From an uncultured Plesiomonas sp. (GTDB lineage: Bacteria > Pseudomonadota > Gammaproteobacteria > Enterobacterales > CAMTGL01): a DNA stretch of 7,618 nt. Below are positions 4,715-7,618 of this stretch, in pieces (the first letter of the stretch is position 1; the number at the start of each line of letters is the position of its first letter). The position numbers and the translations under genes were made by a program. Location of the stretch: assembly GCA_947071955.1 (NCBI GenBank), contig CAMTGL010000095.1, positions 1 through 7,618 on the forward strand, read 5' to 3'. The notes under the pieces are model-generated. The model had not been told where the DNA came from. It saw only the letters and a program-made list of their open reading frames with translations, and ran no database searches.

Positions 4715-7435
4715 TTAGCCTTGCAAAACACCGTGACACTGCTTGTATTTCTTACCTGAACCACATGGGCAGAGCTCATTACGGCCAACTTTACGCTCCG
4801 CACGGATCAGTGAACCTGAACCATCACTGTTTTCAGTCAGTGCGCTTTCACTTTCACTATGGCTATATTGCTGCTTCTGGGCGATACGCTCCGCCTCAGC
4901 GCGGCGCTGTGCGTCAACCTGCTCAACCTCTTCCGGCATACGCACCCGCACCTTGCTCAGTGTGCTGATCACATCAAGTTTCAGGGTTTCGAGCATTTCA
5001 GTAAACATTTCAAATGATTCACGCTTGTACTCTTGCTTCGGGTTCTTCTGCGCATAACCACGCAGGTGAATGCCCTGACGCAGGTGATCCATCGCTGCCA
5101 GATGCTCTTTCCAAAGCGTATCAAGCGTTTGCAACATCACGCCTTTTTCAAAATGGCGCATCATTGACTCACCGACAATATCCTCTTTTTCACGATACAG
5201 TTTCAAGGCTTCCGCCTGAATGCGCTCACGCAGCACCTCTTCGTGCAGGTTGTTGTCCTCTTCCAGCCACTGACCAATTGGCAGCGCCAGATCAAAGTCA
5301 TTATGCAGACGATTTTCCAGCCCCTGAACATCCCACATCTCTTCAAGTGATTGCGGCGGAATATACTGATCAATTACTGCACCAACAACGTCATCGCGAA
5401 TCGCATCAATGGTTGCACCTACTTCATCGGCATCCAATAGCTCATTACGCTGCTCGTAAATCGCTTTACGCTGATCGTTAGCCACATCATCGAACTCAAG
5501 TAACTGCTTACGAATATCAAAGTTACGTGCTTCAACTTTACGCTGGGCATTTTCAATGGCTTTGCTAACCCATGGGTGCTCAATGGCCTCACCCTCTTGC
5601 ATACCCAGTTTTTTCATCATGTTACTAACGCGATCTGAGGCGAAAATACGCATCAGACTATCTTCCATTGAAAGATAGAAGCGGGATGAACCCGGATCAC
5701 CCTGACGACCTGAACGACCACGCAACTGGTTATCAATACGACGAGATTCATGGCGCTCAGTACCGATAATATGCAGACCACCAGACTCAACCACCAGATC
5801 ATGCTGTACTTGCCATGCCGCTTTAATCGCATCAATTTGATCTTGGGTTGGCGCTTCAATTGCCTCGACATCCGCTTTCCAACTACCACCCAACAGAATA
5901 TCGGTACCACGACCTGCCATGTTAGTCGCAATGGTAACAGCACCCGGTTGACCCGCTTGCGCCACGATATCCGCTTCTGAAGCATGGAATTTGGCATTCA
6001 AAACTTTATGCGGGATATTTGCCTTACGCAGTGCCTGCGAAAGCGCTTCTGATTTCTCAATTGAAACCGTACCAACCAGCGTTGGGCGTTTTGCCTCTAC
6101 CTGCTGCTTAATATCCTCAATAATCGCGTTAAATTTCTCGCCTTCGGTCATGTAGACTAAATCGGCCATATCTTTACGGATCATTGGGCGGTTGGTTGGA
6201 ATAACCACGGTATCCAAACCATAAATCTGCTGGAATTCAAACGCTTCGGTATCGGCTGTACCTGTCATCCCGCCCAGTTTTTCATATAAGCGGAAATAGT
6301 TTTGGAAGGTGATAGAAGCTAGAGTTTGGTTCTCATTTTGAATTTGAACCCCCTCTTTCGCTTCAACAGCCTGATGCAAACCATCAGACCAACGGCGGCC
6401 CGGCATAGTACGACCCGTGTGCTCATCAACAATGACCACTTCACCGTCTTTCACAATGTAGTCAACATCACGCTCAAACAGGGCATGCGCACGTAACGCA
6501 GCATTGGCATGGTGTAACAGGGAAATATTGGCCGGAGAGTACAGTGAATCACCCTCTTTCATCAGTTTTGCGCCAATCAACAGCTCTTCAATGCGCAACT
6601 GACCACGCTCTGTTAAATGAGCCTGACGGGCTTTTTCATCCACACTGAAATCGCCTTCGCCCTGAAACTCTTCAGAATCTTCTTTCTCTTGCTGCGTCAG
6701 CTTAGGGATCAGTTTATTGACCTGAATATACAGCTCAGAACTGTCTTCCGCAGGGCCAGAGATAATCAGCGGGGTACGTGCTTCATCAATTAAAATGGAG
6801 TCAACTTCATCAACAACCGCATAGAACAGTGGGCGTTGTACCCGCTCTTCTGGGCTAAATGCCATGTTGTCACGCAGATAGTCAAAACCGAATTCGTTGT
6901 TTGTACCGTAAGTAATATCTGCCGCATACGCTTCACGTTTTGCCGGCGCAGGCATACCTGGCAGGTTAATCCCTACACTCAAACCTAAGTATTCAAACAG
7001 CGGGCGGTTAGTCTCGGCATCTCGGCGGGCCAAGTAATCGTTCACGGTGATCACGTGAACGCCACGTCCGGTCAGCGCATTCAGATATGCCGGCAGTGTT
7101 GCGGTCAGTGTTTTACCTTCACCGGTGCGCATTTCAGCCACATTACGGCCATTGAGCACCATGCCGCCGATCATTTGCGCATCAAAATGGCGCATACCAA
7201 AAACGCGCTTACTCGCTTCACGCACGGTCGCAAACGTTTCTGGGATCAAATCATCCAGTACCTCGCCCTGCTCTAAACGAGCACGAAACTCGGCTGTTTT
7301 TGCTTTCAGCTCATCATCTGACAGCGCAATAAATTGCTCTTCAAGGGCATTAATCTGGGTAACAACTTTACCCAAACGGCGCAGAGTGCGTTCGTTACGG
7401 CTACCAAAAATTTTTGTGAGTACTTTCGTCAACAT
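4715..7435 (-). CDS. secA: Preprotein translocase ATPase SecA
   Basis: SecA is the ATPase motor that drives unfolded preproteins through SecYEG. The 906-residue product matches E. coli SecA (901 residues) almost throughout. The N-terminus MLTKVLTKIFGSRN matches E. coli and fixes the start at 7435; a stop lies in frame a few codons upstream. Walker A is MRTGEGKT (residues 102-109, Lys108) and Walker B is DEVD (209-212). Also visible are GTNNEFGFDYLRDNMAFS before the preprotein-crosslinking region, ATNMAGRGTDI and the Arg-finger region QLRGRSGRQGD in the second nucleotide-binding fold, and MMRHFEKGVMLQTLDTLWKE in the helical scaffold. A variable linker then leads to the C-terminal zinc motif (Cys889, Cys891, Cys900, His901) that binds SecB. 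The leader is structured and secM lies just upstream, implying secretion-responsive control. The Shine-Dalgarno is weak. Confidence 0.98.
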   Translation of the reverse strand: MLTKVLTKIFGSRNERTLRRLGKVVTQINALEEQFIALSDDELKAKTAEFRARLEQGEVLDDLIPETFATVREASKRVFGMRHFDAQMIGGMVLNGRNVAEMRTGEGKTLTATLPAYLNALTGRGVHVITVNDYLARRDAETNRPLFEYLGLSVGINLPGMPAPAKREAYAADITYGTNNEFGFDYLRDNMAFSPEERVQRPLFYAVVDEVDSILIDEARTPLIISGPAEDSSELYIQVNKLIPKLTQQEKEDSEEFQGEGDFSVDEKARQAHLTERGQLRIEELLIGAKLMKEGDSLYSPANISLLHHANAALRAHALFERDVDYIVKDGEVVIVDEHTGRTMPGRRWSDGLHQAVEAKEGVQIQNENQTLASITFQNYFRLYEKLGGMTGTADTEAFEFQQIYGLDTVVIPTNRPMIRKDMADLVYMTEGEKFNAIIEDIKQQVEAKRPTLVGTVSIEKSEALSQALRKANIPHKVLNAKFHASEADIVAQAGQPGAVTIATNMAGRGTDILLGGSWKADVEAIEAPTQDQIDAIKAAWQVQHDLVVESGGLHIIGTERHESRRIDNQLRGRSGRQGDPGSSRFYLSMEDSLMRIFASDRVSNMMKKLGMQEGEAIEHPWVSKAIENAQRKVEARNFDIRKQLLEFDDVANDQRKAIYEQRNELLDADEVGATIDAIRDDVVGAVIDQYIPPQSLEEMWDVQGLENRLHNDFDLALPIGQWLEEDNNLHEEVLRERIQAEALKLYREKEDIVGESMMRHFEKGVMLQTLDTLWKEHLAAMDHLRQGIHLRGYAQKNPKQEYKRESFEMFTEMLETLKLDVISTLSKVRVRMPEEVEQVDAQRRAEAERIAQKQQYSHSESESALTENSDGSGSLIRAERKVGRNELCPCGSGKKYKQCHGVLQG

Positions 7436-7467
7436 AGTTAAATTACATCTTATAGCAAGTCAATCCA

Positions 7468-7498
7468 TGGTTTTTCCGGATAACCGGAATGAAAACCA
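7468..7498 (-). promoter_or_regulatory. Hairpin in the secM-secA spacer, 32 nt before the secA start
   Basis: TTCCGG (7474-7479) and CCGGAA (7484-7489) form a 6-bp stem with a 4-nt loop. It is extended by TGGTTT (7468-7473) with AAACCA (7493-7498) across a 3-nt bulge (7490-7492). There is no T-run behind it on the - strand, so it is not a terminator. It is probably part of the translational control structure of secA, but it does not itself cover the secA start. Confidence 0.6.
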
Positions 7499-7517
7499 GA
7501 CACCCCACACGGTATAA

Positions 7518-7560
7518 CACAGCACAAAAGCTGGTTGGGAACAGCTCTGATTATGCTGTA
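7518..7560 (-). promoter_or_regulatory. Long hairpin beginning in the last secM codons
   Basis: On the - strand a 10-bp helix (7560-7551 with 7527-7518, two G-U pairs) stacks on a 6-bp helix (7547-7542 with 7533-7528, one G-U pair) with a 3-nt bulge and an 8-nt loop. The 5' arm holds the last two secM codons and the stop. A ribosome stalled at the arrest Pro codon (7568-7566) would reach into this arm and open it, so folding should depend on stalling. This parallels, by inference, the E. coli secM-secA switch. Confidence 0.6.
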
Positions 7561-7618
7561 GCTTGTGGGCCTGCTCGGATGCCCTGCACTTGTGCCAACC
7601 ACAAGCAAGGTATGTAAC
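7551..7618 (-). CDS. secM: SecM secretion monitor, C-terminal arrest peptide (5' part outside the window)
   Basis: The last 22 sense codons before the TAA at 7553-7551 read YIPCLWLAQVQGIRAGPQATA when translated from 7616 (the first visible codon, at 7619, is incomplete). E. coli SecM ends with the arrest element F-x4-W-I-x4-GIRAGP followed by four residues. Here GIRAGP is exact, Trp, Gln and Gln are at the same spacing, and four residues follow the Pro. The two changes are Phe to Tyr at the first motif position and Ile to Leu after the Trp. SecM is an exported protein whose nascent chain stalls in the ribosome tunnel until pulled by the Sec machinery; stalling exposes the secA translation start. 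Position 115 nt upstream of secA, in the same orientation, fits. Signal peptide and N-terminus cannot be seen. Confidence 0.93.
   Translation of the reverse strand, partial: YIPCLWLAQVQGIRAGPQATA
7561..7606 (-). promoter_or_regulatory. Competing RNA hairpins over the secM arrest codons
   Basis: GCTTGTGG (7561-7568) and CCACAAGC (7599-7606) are perfect 8-bp inverted repeats separated by 30 nt. The segment at 7600-7605 can instead pair with 7589-7594, forming a 6-bp hairpin with a 5-nt loop on the - strand (CTTGTG-GTTGG-CACAAG). The two pairings use the same 5' bases and exclude each other. The longer one encloses the GIRAG codons, and its 3' arm includes the arrest Pro codon. Confidence 0.5.

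Noticed and set aside
5014..5481. 155-codon + strand frame inside secA
   Set aside because: It is antisense to highly conserved SecA coding sequence and has no motifs of its own; a shadow frame.

Overview
The window is ordinary gammaproteobacterial chromosome carrying the syntenic block pilD-coaE-zapD-yacG facing mutT-secA-secM. In E. coli this neighbourhood reads ppdD-hofB-hofC-guaC-coaE-zapD-yacG, convergent with secM-secA-mutT. Here a type IV prepilin peptidase occupies the guaC position, next to a PglL-type glycan ligase. Protein similarity to E. coli (SecA, ZapD, CoaE, YacG) and an intact SecM arrest motif point to Enterobacterales or a close relative. A pilus-bearing member such as Plesiomonas would fit, but that name is an inference from memory and layout.

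Layout. The + strand (1-4085) holds the 3' part of a PglL/O-antigen-ligase-like membrane protein, a structured 219-nt spacer, pilD, a promoter-containing spacer, coaE with an unusual low-complexity insert, a 263-nt spacer, zapD and yacG. The - strand (4117-7618) holds mutT, a strong terminator, secA, a structured leader, and the last 22 sense codons of secM at the right edge. The secM piece is too short to stand out as an ORF but carries the GIRAGP arrest core.

How the genes work together. The ligase and pilD would process type IV pilin: PilD cleaves and N-methylates prepilin, and the ligase would transfer a lipid-linked glycan to it. CoaE makes coenzyme A, ZapD bundles FtsZ, YacG inhibits gyrase, and MutT clears oxidised nucleotides. 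SecM stalls its own ribosome to tune SecA synthesis.

Most notable points: (1) the secM arrest peptide, with Tyr and Leu at two otherwise conserved positions; (2) mutually exclusive RNA hairpins over the arrest codons and the secM-secA spacer; (3) a 47-residue His/Asp/Asn-rich insert in CoaE; (4) a 21-bp tandem duplication at the pilD stop codon whose second copy supplies the -35 box of a good candidate coaE promoter; (5) a perfect 12-bp hairpin before pilD. I saw no mobile element, CRISPR array, tRNA or rRNA, and no wholly new multi-gene system.
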